The notes: generated from the letters alone by a model not told the origin. Numbered from the stretch's first letter, positions 1 through 9,312 are shown. The stretch: 11,713 nucleotides of DNA from Terfezia claveryi (GCA_015179025.1 WHUX01000759.1:1-11713); one strand, 5' to 3'. Translations and numbers: made by a program.

Positions 1-2
1 TC

Positions 3-1374
3 TCTCTGCATCCAAGGTGTAGAGAGAAATTTCTTGGACTTTTCCGTGATGGCGCTATTACTCGCGCTGAGCTGAGCAAGAATTTTCTCCCAAACCCGTT
101 TTTCAAAAAGGTCAGAAAGGCAAAGAGAAATGATAGACCCCCCGCTCATGAAGGAGGTAACCGGGTATACATTTAACCTCGATAGCTTGGGAGTCATCTT
201 GGATAAGACGTCCATATTCCACTATCACGAATTTGTGGCTTTCTTCATGAACAGGCTCGATGATCAACTGTCACTGCTTGCCAACTATAGGGACACAATG
301 AAAAATAAGAAAGTAGGTTTTGTAGAAGCCGAAAAGGGTGCGAAAGATGTTCTTAAAAAGATCAACCAGGGATGGCTGTATTGGGAGATCTTCTACACCG
401 AAGTGACAGTTTTCATATATACATACACCAACCGTCTATTGCCAGCTTTCTAAAGCGAGCAAGTTACGATTCGTTCTCTTTCTTTATGCCCCAGGTAAGT
501 AATGTCCTTAAGAACAATTAAGATTCTCCGTTTCTAATCTGAGTATAGATATTAGGAATAATCTGGAGGACGAGGGGGTTCTGTTTAGCCGTGAGGCTGT
601 GCACGACGATCCGGTTCGTTGCTTTTTGAAGTGGTTAGGTCTTGTTGTCCAGTGGACTGAAGCCACATTCATCCTGACCAAGACATTAAAGCAAAAGGTT
701 TCTATTATGTTTGTGGACAACCCAGCCAATAGTAACACGAAGATGCAAGCGTGTTTGGACGATTTGTTGCATTGGGTGTTGGATGATAGTGATGATTTCG
801 AACGAATTAAAAAAGCCATACAAGCCAAGGCGGCGCAAAAGGTTGAAGAAGACGAGGCTTGGCTAGCATTGACAGTAGAGAATTGGGACAAATGGGGAGA
901 CAAGTTCACAGGAAAGGTGCATTGCGAAACATTATTGGCATTTCTAAAGGCTTTGGAATACGACAAAGTAGATGCACTTTTAGAGCCTGCCTACAAGGCA
1001 GACTTTCAGAAATTGTTGGCGGAATTGCAGGTACGTACTCATCTCCAGATGTCTTGGGAATAAACATATGTTGATTAGGTATAGGGCACCAAGAATATGA
1101 TGGGGGTTTCGAAGGCGTGTTGTTTGATGTGTGAAGGCTATATCGGGTATATTCAGCCGGATCTGAAGGTGCAAGGGACTACGGGGAAGATCTTCCCGTG
1201 GCCCTCCCCGAATTAGAGGTGGATGAAGTGGTGGTGGAACACGTCTTAAGTGACTTGAAAAAATTGGTGTGGAGGCTATTGTTTGACCTCGACGTGTTTG
1301 CAATCGATCGTAGACTTTCTGGTTCTGACGACGGAGAAGATGAGCTTGACGTTGATCTGGGGAGCCTAGCTTAG
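3..1374 (+). CDS. OTT_1508-like deaminase-fold protein, frameshifted
   Basis: Predicted zinc-dependent deaminase-fold protein of the fungal OTT_1508-like family (Pfam PF14441 as I recall it); the substrate is unknown. Visible: exon from ATG 130; a candidate 43-base intron 403-445; a solid intron 495-548 joining LRFVLFLYAP to DIRNNLEDEGVLFSREAV; a solid intron 1031-1084. The deaminase signature is KVHCETLLAFL (HCE codons 920-928) and, after the second solid intron, MMGVSKACCLMCEGYIGYIQ with the CLMC zinc pair at 1121-1132, then GKIFPW. After PW the frame ends at 1213, but frame 1 continues as ALPELEVDEVVVEH to a stop at 1372-1374, which fits loss of one G near 1200. Upstream of ATG 130 another frame (3-174) reads FRDGAITRAELSKNFLPNPF, so the true 5' end may lie outside the window with a second shift near 130. 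The family call is from recalled motifs, with no search. Either a decaying gene or sequence errors. Confidence 0.7.
495..548 (+). other. spliceosomal intron in the deaminase gene
   Basis: 54 bases, donor CAG|GTAAGT at 495, branch-like CTAAT near 533, acceptor TATAG at 548. The alternative acceptor ATTAG at 555 is rejected because it leads to a stop within 25 codons, whereas 548 opens the long frame to 1030. Confidence 0.85.
1031..1084 (+). other. spliceosomal intron in the deaminase gene
   Basis: 54 bases, donor CAG|GTACGT at 1031, phase 0, acceptor GTATAG at 1084. The nearer TTAG at 1078 gives an immediate stop. Splicing here joins LLAELQ to the GTKNMMGVSKACC segment that carries the zinc-binding cysteines. 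Without splicing the frame ends at 1063. Confidence 0.85.
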
Positions 1375-1682
1375 ACTTTTTTTTCTCTTTTTATTTTTTC
1401 TTTTTCCTTTTTTCTTTTTTTCTTTTTCCATTTTCTTTCAACGTTTCCTTTTCTTTTCGTCTTCTTTTTCCTTTTCTTTGTTTTGGCTAAACTAAGTATT
1501 TTATACATAGGTACGTAATAAGCTGGACAAGAGAATAAGATTGTGGATTTATATTGTATTGTAGAGCAACGCACTTGTCACGCACAGTCATGAAAAGCTC
1601 AATAAGTTACAAAAAAAGTAGCAATTAAGACAGAGAATTCCATTTTTTTTTTTTTTTTTTTTTTTACTGGCCATTGATGATC
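1375..1682. repeat. convergent intergenic gap: pyrimidine tract and T23 run
   Basis: The gap between two convergent stop codons holds an almost pure T/C tract from about 1376 to 1480 on the + strand and an uninterrupted run of 23 T at 1643-1665. The second run lies about 20 bases past the stop of the minus-strand gene, so it reads as A23 on that gene's coding strand. The (-) open frame 1371-1574 rich in lysine is the translation of the purine strand and is not a gene. Such tracts can serve as 3' processing or nucleosome-excluding sequence, but nothing here proves a role. Confidence 0.7.
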
Positions 1683-2455
1683 CTAATTTTCCACCATTGC
1701 ATTAAGTTCCACAACCGTGTCAGCCAACCGCTTCAGGTCCTCAACCGAAGGAACCAGACCCTCACGGATTGCAACTTCGAAAAGCTTCTTCCGCTTAACT
1801 GACAAAGTTGTGACACCCCAAGCCAATAAATAGCTTCAAGGGCATCTGACAGAGTCACATTGTGCACTGTGCTATTGAGTGCGTTATGGAAGTCGACGTT
1901 GAGCAACTTTAGGAGAGAATGAGCGTCGGAGTTTGTGTGTAGGTGAAGGGTGCGAGCAACAAGATAAGCGTTGGCATGGAGGAATCGACTGTATTCACTT
2001 CGAGTAATAATAAAGGAGGCTGTGTTGTAGTCAAAACTTGGCCCAGTATTGGTATCTTTGAGCGGTTCGGGACCAGTTCGTAGCCGATGTAGGTGTAAAT
2101 CTACGGGTAGCAGGATATGCTAGCATACACGGAATAGAACGTATGATGGGGTAGGCTCATCATGGCCTCCCGCCGGACCCGCACATGAAGGATGAATATT
2201 TAAAATAAAATAAGAATGTATGCACGACGGGGCAGTATTTACCAAGGCGCACAGTTCTCTAATAACGACAGATCGGAACTTGCTCGCTCCTTCCGCATGT
2301 CGTCGAGCTTTGGTGATGTAACTCTTAATCCGCGTTTCATTCCCCACGGCAACAAGAAGTCGTGGTGGATTCGGAGGTTTTAACTTTACGGATCCACTAG
2401 TAAAGACTAGATCGGGTAAGTTGGTGTTATTGTCACATGACCTTTCAGAAAACAT
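1683..2455 (-). CDS. unknown fungal protein, one frameshift
   Basis: Not recognised. ATG at 2455 begins a frame through NPPRLLVAVGNETRIKSYIT and ends at a plausible GTAAAT donor at 2242. A candidate 123-base intron (2120-2242, acceptor TGCTAG) joins it in phase 0 to HILLPVDLHLHRLRTGPEP. The second exon runs about 100 codons (TASFIITRSEYSRFLHANAY, HNALNSTVHNVTLSDALEA, IYWLGV), then shifts frame near 1811-1820 and continues as TTLSVKRKKLFEVAIREG and VEDLKRLADTVVELNAMVEN to TAG at 1683. The shift fits a one-base loss. The C-terminal part looks helical and charged. A minus-strand TATATAATAT at about 2511-2520 lies some 55 bases before the ATG. Probably a cytosolic or nuclear protein; I see no signal peptide or membrane segment. 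Coding nature is fairly sure for the second exon, less for the first. Confidence 0.6.
2120..2242 (-). other. candidate intron in unknown gene
   Basis: Donor GTAAAT at 2242, acceptor TGCTAG ending at 2120, 123 bases, T-rich middle. Phase 0 on both sides keeps the frame. No clear CTAAC branch site is visible, and the unspliced frame stays open until the acceptor TAG, so read-through coding cannot be excluded. Confidence 0.4.
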
Positions 2456-4613
2456 ATAAGGTCGAAGTTCTTCCTAAAGTTGAAAGTATCATAGTTCATA
2501 CTTGTGTATTATATTATATAGAAGAAAAGGATAATTATGAAGAAGATATTTAAAGCCTTAAAGCAGGAGATTCACCATCTTCAATTCAGAATGATTTCTA
2601 TATGTATTAAGTTTAGCTACCAAAAAAATAGACATCTTAACTCTACTATCTCATTAAATTAAGCCTTATATGTTAAGCTCTACCTTTTCATATCATATTG
2701 CTATACATATATACTTTTGACTACAATCAGGAACGACGGCAGTTTACCTTGTGGGCCAGCAGCGCCATTAAATTTGAAAAAAAAAAAAACAAGCAATGCC
2801 ATTAAAGACAAACTGTAGTTAGTTGTGGGCTGGAACTCTCGATGCTCCACGCCCCAACCAGGGGTGAGGTAGAAACTATATATTGAAAGAACTAAAAGTG
2901 TTGTGTTTAGGAACTTTGTTCTGCAACCTAAAATCTATTATCTTGACTATTGGCCAATTTTGGTTCCCTCTCTACACACGGTAGCTTATATATCCTAGGG
3001 AAGTAATTTCATCATTATAAATCGTTAGCGGAGATAGATGCTACTTTTCATCTAGGAGAGAATGTATGCTTCATGCATGTGCGTGCATGTTATGTGAAAC
3101 TTTGACATGTAGGTATTGTAAAAGGGGCTTCGCCTAGATTTGGACGATACGGCAGCTCGAGTGCCAGAATTTTTTCTCAGATAAATCACTCTGCTGCGAT
3201 TGATATGGCGTGGGGTGTTTCTTCGAGGAGTACGTAGATTATCACAGAACGGCTCACTCACTTAAAAAAGCGTCCCAATATATCCATCCACCCAGGGGAG
3301 AATCCCAGAAACCATCCCATAGTTGCTTCAACTAGGATCGTATTATTTTATTTTAGTCTAAGGCTTCCACTTTAATCCACACTAATCCAAAATGCCTTTC
3401 TCCCTCTCTCTCTGTGTTGAATTCTGCACATTATCTAACGGGTACGGTTCAAGGCACTGACCTGCGATGTTTAAACAGGCAAAAAGGGAACAACTTGCTG
3501 CGATGCATGATTTGGGGGTCGGAAGTTGGCTGCGTAATTCTCTTTGATTGTTACACTTTCTATTTACAAGAACTCTTTTATCTCAATCCCTGGAAAGAAT
3601 GATTTATCAGCCCTGATTTAGCCCATGACTACACCTTGTTTCTATCCCCAGTAGTACTAGGTATCATGTTTTGGACCTCTGCTAATTACCTATCACAATT
3701 CGTGATGTTTTAGTTCTGTGCAAACAATAATTGATGATGTGATGTGCAGAACTCAATGCAAAGATGCAGAGATGTATTCGGTCCTTTTATATAATGGGTG
3801 TTTTTGATGACAGGTGTTGATTAAGATGCATGTTAGGATGAAGTGAGACAACCCAGTATGTGAGTAAAGTTTACATTGCGGAATTCGTATCTTGGATATA
3901 CATATATATACAGCGTATTAATAGTGTTGCCCTTCAGCGAGTTCCTCACCGAATTACTTGACGTATGCGGGAGGATGTTCACTTCTACCTCATAGATATG
4001 GCCCACATGACTTACAGACCAAATCGGTAAGCTCTTCAATACGCAAGACTAGTGAGTTCCCAAACAATAACCCAGAATGGGAACGGGCTGGCTAATTTTG
4101 ATGATGTTGATGTCATAGGGATCATTTGCAATTCCAAGCTTTCAGGGAACGGGGTGGAAGAGTGCTCCTGGGACAGTATACATTGATTGAGATGGGAAAG
4201 AAAATGGACATGTGGTCAGTTTTATAATTAATATTGGTCGAAGAGATTATGGTATAGTAAAGGACTTCCTGGAAATACTATTAAACGAGCTGTATCCCGG
4301 CTCCCTTTTGCTAAAACCCGGTCCTTGCAATCGGGGAATGGGTACCAGAGACCCCCTGAGAAGAGGAGCCCCTTCTGAACCAATTGTAGCACATGTTCTC
4401 TAAAAGCAAAAAATAGGCGTACTATAGAACGAGGTTTGATACCTCTGACCAGGCGTTGGGTGGTCAAGTGGACTGTCATGGCTTATAGACGATTTTCTAG
4501 CTAACGTAATCAAGAAGAGCTAGCATGACACGTCATCGTAACCCTAGCCCCGTCTCCCCAAGCACTCCTTACATCACAGTCAGACACAGTATTACATAGT
4601 CACATCCCTGCCC
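2456..4613. other. mostly AT-rich intergenic region without a supported gene
   Basis: About 2.2 kb. 2456-3090 is very AT-rich with short A runs (A13 at about 2778-2790). 3094-3256 is less AT-rich and has short open stretches on both strands, for example EKILALELPYRPNLGEAPFT on the minus strand, interrupted by two stops. 3402-3413 is a CT dinucleotide run. 4285-4400 is a GC-richer island with an 83-codon minus-strand frame (4228-4479) that resembles no family I know. None has a convincing start, introns or conserved motif. Confidence 0.5.
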
Positions 4614-6455
4614 CTACCCACTGCCTAATAACATCGTGCCCGCCTCTTGCTGTTGCTGCGGCGAGGGAGGCAACCTAACAACAGCTTCCACCATTTTCTT
4701 CTTCCGTTCCGCCCTTTCCCTCTCACCCTCCAACACAATCTTCTCTCTTTCCTCCTCCCAACCCGGAGCCCCTGGCAGCTGCAGCTTCGAATCAACATGG
4801 GTTTTCGGTCTCGACTCCAACTCTAACCTTTCAGCCGCACTCCCAAACGCCGCCGCCGCTCCAAGTCCAACTTCCTCAGCAAAATTTAAATTTATCAGCT
4901 CACTTGGAGCGGGAGATCCCGAATTCCCTATCCGCCAAGGAATGCCTTTATAGCCCCCTGCGCCGGTAGTCATGGAGCCAGAACTCTCGCTGCTATCATC
5001 ACTACCTGCGATGCTTTGCAGACCGCCAGTACCGGCACCAGTGAAGTTCTCTTGTTCATCTCCGCGTGAAATCCCAAGAGTGCTCGCACTGCTGTTGGCT
5101 GCACTGAAACGTAATTTGTTCACGTTGGAAGTGATGAGCTCAGATCCTGGTTCTCGTCCCTCGTTTCGAATACTCCCAGGGACATTGATTGTTAGAAGAG
5201 GGGTAGTGCTGTCCTGGCTGCCTTCAGCTGCGGCGGCAATTACTGCAGTCGTAAGTTTCTGTCGCAAAGTCTCTCGTGGAGGGGTTGATGGAGAAGGGGT
5301 GGGAATTGCAGGTAGCAAAGAAGACACAGATCCTGTTCGTGCCTTGAAGACATGTGGCGGTGGTGAGTATTTTGTGGTGATATATGCTCCAGGCTTCCGC
5401 CCTGTGGTGCAAATGGGAATAAGAATTGTGTTTTCGAATCATTCGCTTGAACAGATACTGCATTGGTTCTCGATTGCGAGCTCGCTGCTGTGTACGGCTC
5501 GCTCCTCAACCTTTCTGTGACACGAGGAAGGGAGTTCGTTTCCTGTCCGGCACCAAGCATCAGTATCTTCTATCAATCACATCACCAGATGGTCACTCCA
5601 AGATTGAACTTACATTGTCACTTTCCAAATCAGGCCCCCCTTGCCATTCGTTTTGAAAGCGAATATTGAAGTCCTCCACACTCAATGCGTACCCGTGACG
5701 CACCAGCACATGGCCAGCTTCCCCGGAATGCGAATATTGGCTGCCAATTATGTGCCCACTACCACATTTACCGCCACTTAGAAAGCAGTCCCCACAAATG
5801 AATCCTTTTCCCATCGGACATCCTTTGCACCTCCACCAAACTCCAGAGCCGAGTCTTCCCACCTCCTGGTTGCAATGCACGCAGTTGCACTTACTCATAC
5901 CGATAGCAGGCAGGACACCAAGAACGGCACTATGAGCCGCAAGATATGTTCCCGGATGGGCAGCCATCGCACCACCAGGTGCAAACACTCCACCAAAGGC
6001 TCCACCCGGTTTCAACAATCTAAACATCTGCATTGTAAAAGATGCAACCTCCGCACTCAGCGGGGCTGCTTCGCCGTCAATGTCTGTATTCAACCACTCC
6101 AGAAGACGTTCTTCGTTCGACTTTAGGTGATCGGGAAGGCTTCGTGCTCGCTGCATCTGGGTCTGTAGCCAATTTTGGCAAATTCCTTTTCGGGTGACTT
6201 CTGTAGTGGACCAGCTTGATTGGCGAGAGATTCATTGTACTTTTATCCACTTGAATTGGGCGTCCTACGCGATAGTAACGTCGTGCTGGCGTGGAGGTGC
6301 GACTTTGGACTCTGATGCACCATCCAGGCCTCCGCAGGAAAATTGCTCCTCACTTTGGGGATAACACCATTCGGTGCCTCTCCACATTTCAAACACTTTG
6401 CTCCCATAGCGTTGTATCCCATCGAGGGTCCTATCACTGGTCAATTCGAATCTAA
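4614..6455 (-). CDS. ZZ-like zinc-finger protein with low-complexity tail, frameshifted
   Basis: Reading down the minus strand: an N-terminal block QRYGSKVFEMWRGTEWCYPQ and EEQFSCGGLDGASESKVAPP; a shift near 6280-6290 to RRYYRVGRPIQVDKSTMNLS; a second shift near 6130-6150 to PDHLKSNEERLLEWLNTD; a Gly/Ala-rich segment (LLKPGGAFGGVFAPGGAMAA); then a cysteine-rich finger at about 5750-5892 (KCNCVHCNQEV, WWRCKGC, FICGDCF, GGKCGSGH) resembling a ZZ-type zinc finger, a zinc-binding protein-interaction module. A clean intron (5543-5613) follows LESDN. Downstream come Ser/Thr/Gln-rich sequence, a third frame change between about 5340 and 5460 (intron or indel), then a disordered tail with GWEEEREKIVLEGERERAER and a QQQQ run, ending at TAG 4614. 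The start codon is unresolved; open sequence with two in-frame stops extends to about 6640. Function unknown; the finger call rests on Cys/His spacing only. Confidence 0.65.
5543..5613 (-). other. spliceosomal intron in the ZZ-like gene
   Basis: 71 bases on the minus strand: donor AAT|GTAAGT at 5613, branch-like ACTGATGC some 15-20 bases before the acceptor GGACAG at 5543. Phase 0. It removes an in-frame stop present in the unspliced frame (stop at 5593) and opens the next exon starting at 5542. Confidence 0.8.
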
Positions 6456-6658
6456 AAGACCGAAGAAAAAACGTCTACCTTAAATTCCCACTTTCTGCTC
6501 GTTTTTCATTGCGAATTATGATCTCCAGGTATACCAAAACATGCACTTCAGCTTTTTTTCTCGTTCAACCAAGCCAGTTATAGATTTCCTGGATTGTCCA
6601 CTCCACTTTTGTTTGCCCTCTCAAACAATGGGTAAGTCAAAATTCTGAGAGAAGGAGA

Positions 6659-7472
6659 CTATACTTCACCCTCAGAATCGGAGTCTTCAGTATCCACAAG
6701 TTCATCAAAACTAAAAATCAAATCCGTCTCAGCAAGAACCTCATCTCCAACTACTTCCCTCTCAAGTTGTATAACTCTTTGCGGTATTTCCAGTAGCTGA
6801 ATTTCTCTACTACTGGGAATCATTGCCACAGATAACCAATGACCTCTAGAGTCTTTGTATCCGTAGCTCCATCCATCATCCCATCTAATCCCACCTCGAC
6901 AACCTCCCACTCATCCTGCTCCTCACTAATCCTCTCCGTCCGATACCAGTGTAAGACCTCCTGCGGCTTCTGGCGTAAGTTGACATAGTCTGAGTCATGG
7001 GACATGTTGACAAAGCTGCCTGTTTGGACGGTAGAGGTATTTCCTGTACTCATTGACCCGTTGTCGAATTTGCTCACTGAGTCATTTTGAAGTGCCCTGC
7101 GGGAAATGCAGAAGTTCTCGTCACTAGAGCAAAGATCGTAGTTTTGCATCGAAGAGCTTGTAGCTTGGGAGGAGGTGCCCCAGGCGGGGGTTGGCCAGGT
7201 CGAGCTGGATTTGAGGATTCGATCATATTGAGGAGTAGCGCTGCTAGAGTCATAACGAAGGGTGGAAGAATCTGATTCAGCATTCCTGGATACATCTCCA
7301 CTATCCTCACCACATCCTGTCTCGTTTCAGATATCTCCTCCAGCACACTTGAAGACAACGAGGGAGGGAGCTGCAGCTCGTGGGGCTCTACTAGCGCTAT
7401 GTCCTTCTGCTCTTGTGAAACATTCTCGTGATAGGAAGGAGCAATAGTCCCGAGTGGGGTCTCAGATGGCAT
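6659..7472 (-). CDS. acidic Ser-rich unknown protein, two frameshifts
   Basis: Not recognised. ATG at 7472 (ACC ATG CCA) follows a CT-rich stretch typical of fungal promoters. The first about 48 codons include SYHENVSQEQKDIALVEPHE. Near 7325-7335 the frame changes (stop TGA at 7327-7329 in the new frame just upstream) to NETGCGEDSGDVSRNAESDS, and a Ser/Thr-rich disordered stretch follows (STWPTPAWGTSSQATSSSMQ). Near 6890-6910 it changes again from SEEQDEWEVV to GGIRWDDGWSYGYKDSRGHW, then EIQLLEIPQRVIQLEREVVG and an acidic end VDTEDSDSEGEV with TAG at 6659. Both changes fit a one-base loss. The C-terminal Trp/Gly-rich block is the only part that looks folded. An alternative first exon may begin at ATG 7801 (MTQSDYARPSSPSYFP). 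It lies on the same strand as the ZZ-like gene, about 200 bases upstream of it; the two could be one disrupted locus. Confidence 0.55.
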
Positions 7473-8057
7473 GGTCCAACAAATGCTAAAGGAACTAAAT
7501 GACAGTGATAGGAGCTTAGGCGGGGGAGGGAGAGCAGTCCAGGATGCCCTTTCTGTAAGCCGTTGAGGAGGGGAACAACGACAGGCGACAGGAGGTACGA
7601 TGCAAAGGACTGACAGGACGGTTCCTCCAAGTTCGCTGAAATGCAGAACGGACAAGAACTCAAACGTTGGGTTAGTCTGGCAGACGGTGGGTCTCTACAG
7701 TAAATTCCAGTCCAGTTCAGAAGTCGCTCTCCATTTCGTACTTGGCGCCTGTTTGGGAAGTAGCTGGGAGAGGAAGGTCGAGCGTAGTCTGATTGAGTCA
7801 ACCGGAGACAATAAGTAAATGAAATAAATACATTCTGCTCGGGATATGTGATTCTGTAACAAGATCTTTACAGTATGCCGGTATGTCCAGCGGGATGAAA
7901 TAGAAATGTGGGTCACGTTCGTGAAAGTTTGACCCTCCACGTTCCTCGTATTTTATTTACTAGTTATCTCAACTCCACTCCCCAAAAACAAGTGGTATAT
8001 ATGCTATATATAATCCCATCCAATCTTATCTCGCGCAATCACCATTCCATAACGAAT
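7473..8057. other. intergenic: promoter side of Ser-rich gene and 3' flank of AA9 remnant
   Basis: On the minus strand the last 70 bases before ATG 7472 are CT-rich, as in fungal core promoters. A 134-codon minus-strand frame (7397-7801) overlaps it; its first about 20 codons could be an upstream exon but I cannot place an intron. 7930-8045 is AT-rich with TATATATGCTATATATA on the + strand near 7996-8012, placed as 3' flank of the AA9 remnant. Confidence 0.4.
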
Positions 8058-8437
8058 CTAATCACGCCAAACGGCGGACCAGGCATTGGATAAGAAGTCA
8101 AAACTGGGTAGTGAATGTTGATATTGATACCGGGGTCAGTCGCAGAGCATCCACCCGGGAAAGTGAGTCCGGAGGGAGGCACCGCCGACCCGCCACCAAT
8201 AACACTAATCTGTGTGCAAGAAATATAGATGCCAGAATCAACCCTAATTTTACACCTCAAGTCTGTGGATCCATTTGCGTCGGGAAAGTTGTAGTTGGTG
8301 TTTTGGCGAACATACTGATACTCACGAGCTAAGTGAAACGGTCTGTGATTAGGGCTGTTGTTAGTTCCGCTAGGTAAATAAAGTGGTTGTTACTGACGGT
8401 GGGATGGTAGTTCGGGGGAAGGGTCGGGGTATTTCAT
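8058..8437 (-). pseudogene. AA9 (GH61) lytic polysaccharide monooxygenase remnant, core deleted
   Basis: AA9 enzymes are secreted copper monooxygenases that cleave cellulose oxidatively. Two AA9 segments are fused directly. The N-proximal one is YQYVRQNTNYNFP followed by GSTDLRC (family pattern as I recall it: Y(V/I)R...NYNSPV..STDLRC). The C-terminal one is IYISCTQISVIGGG, then LTFPGG, DPGININIHYPVLTSYPMPG. Between LRC and IRVDSGIYISC the usual 110-130 residues are missing, including the region with the second copper-binding histidine. No signal peptide or mature N-terminal His is seen after ATG 8437. At the 3' end the frame drifts past PMPGPP; one base less would restore the family-like ending VWRD with TAG at 8058-8060, so I end it there; the unshifted frame ends at 8039. 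The two cysteines left (DLRC, SCTQ) match family disulfide positions. Clearly non-functional as an LPMO. Confidence 0.8.
8329..8397 (-). other. probable intron in AA9 remnant
   Basis: 69 bases on the minus strand, donor GTCAGT at 8397, branch ACTAAC, acceptor TTCACTTAG at 8329. It joins the ATG 8437 frame in phase to CGT GAG TAT CAG. The alternative acceptors CACAG and GTATCAG are possible. Confidence 0.5.
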
Positions 8438-8543
8438 ATTGGTTCAATTTGGTTGCGGAAAAGTGGAAATACTCTGAGAGAGGGTTCTGGATCGACTGGT
8501 GGGATGGGGAATGAGACTTAAGTGAAAAACAAATCGTGGTCTA

Positions 8544-8550
8544 TTTTATA
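8544..8550 (-). promoter_or_regulatory. TATA box for the AA9 remnant
   Basis: TATAAAA on the minus strand, about 110 bases before the candidate ATG at 8437, followed by a CT-rich stretch (8470-8520) where transcription would start. Confidence 0.45.
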
Positions 8551-9170
8551 CCAGAGAAGCCCCTATATCAATATACCCCACGAATTTCGAGCCGACGTAT
8601 TGAGCAGATAACCTTGGATCCCCGATATCACGAGCGATCCCACTACTTCTCCAAATACTTTTTGCAGCCCACAAACAGATGTAGACCACCACCAACCTCC
8701 ATTTGGCACAGCTTTGGGTCGCCCAGCTGTAAAACTGACTCCAGAATATCCCAAGTCTAGACCCTTGGTTTCTGGGGGAGATCTTCCTAAACTTCGAGGG
8801 AATTTCTGGGGAAGTCGGCTCGTCCGGCTGAAGTGGATTCAATAAATAAAACAATATCAATAACATCCCCCGTTGGGCTTAGTTGCTGCTGCTACGATTT
8901 ACTCATGAGCATCGCACTGGTGCCGTCATGTCCATGGAGAATATCGTTTCTGGAAACCAACCACGCTATTTCTCGGATATCTATCGTTTCAAAGACGATA
9001 CCAAGAAGAAGAAGAAGGACCATAGGTAATACCGGCGTTGAAAACTTTTGTTCCGAAGCCATATTATATCCGCACCGTTGCTCACGCCCCACGCGGATAT
9101 ACTCCACGATTTTAAAACAGCTACTCTTGTTGAATTTGGTACGTTGCAGGGTTATAAGCACCATCGGGGA
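8551..9170. other. no supported gene; AAG microsatellite
   Basis: Overlapping frames of 60-120 codons occur on both strands (8546-8866 -, 8833-9195 +, 8892-9191 -) but none shows a recognisable motif, consistent codon bias or an intron structure. Five AAG repeats at 9003-9017 create an artificial leucine run on the minus strand. Confidence 0.4.
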
Positions 9171-9266
9171 TATGCAGATGGTTTCGGACAATTGAATAAG
9201 GGTGTGGATAAGCTTGGGTGTGCAGATGTTTTCGGACAGGTGAATGCTAGTGTAAACAGGTGATAC
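9171..9266 (+). repeat. two imperfect 48-base tandem units
   Basis: Unit one begins TATGCAGATGGTTTCGGACA at 9171, unit two TGTGCAGATGTTTTCGGACA at 9219, period 48 bases. Because 48 is divisible by three, an open + frame (9048-9263) reads it as a 16-residue repeat: YADGFGQLNKGVDKLG then CADVFGQVNASVNR. Whether it is translated is unknown. Confidence 0.7.
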
Positions 9267-9305
9267 GAGCGTGAATGTTTGGACAAGTCCATGAGCTTTT
9301 TCGGG

Positions 9306-9312
9306 TATATAA
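9306..9312 (+). promoter_or_regulatory. TATA-box core promoter candidate
   Basis: TATATAAGG at 9306, followed within 10 bases by a CT-rich run (9321-9342) as in fungal start regions. An AATAAA lies at 9426-9431. This can be a promoter for the coding relic at 9566, or the TATA and polyadenylation signals of a solo LTR. Confidence 0.4.

Noticed and set aside
495..555. Alternative splice acceptor at 555 for the intron at 495
   Set aside because: The frame it opens ends at a stop within 25 codons, whereas acceptor 548 opens 160 codons with the deaminase motif.
508..966. 152-codon minus-strand open frame
   Set aside because: Antisense to the spliced deaminase exon; composition is noise-like, and the plus strand carries the family motifs and splice sites.
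1371..1574. 67-codon Lys/Arg-rich minus-strand frame
   Set aside because: Simple translation of the purine strand of the T/C tract.
4432..4446. tRNA T-arm-like GAGGTTTGATACCTC
   Set aside because: No acceptor, D or anticodon arm fits around it on either strand.
4972..5520. 182-codon plus-strand open frame
   Set aside because: Antisense of the Ser/Ala/Pro-rich tail of the ZZ-like gene, whose low complexity leaves the opposite strand open.
7074..7655. 193-codon minus-strand frame taken as one protein
   Set aside because: Only the part from ATG 7472 to about 7330 is protein-like; after that the neighbouring frame has the coherent Ser-rich sequence that continues to 6905.
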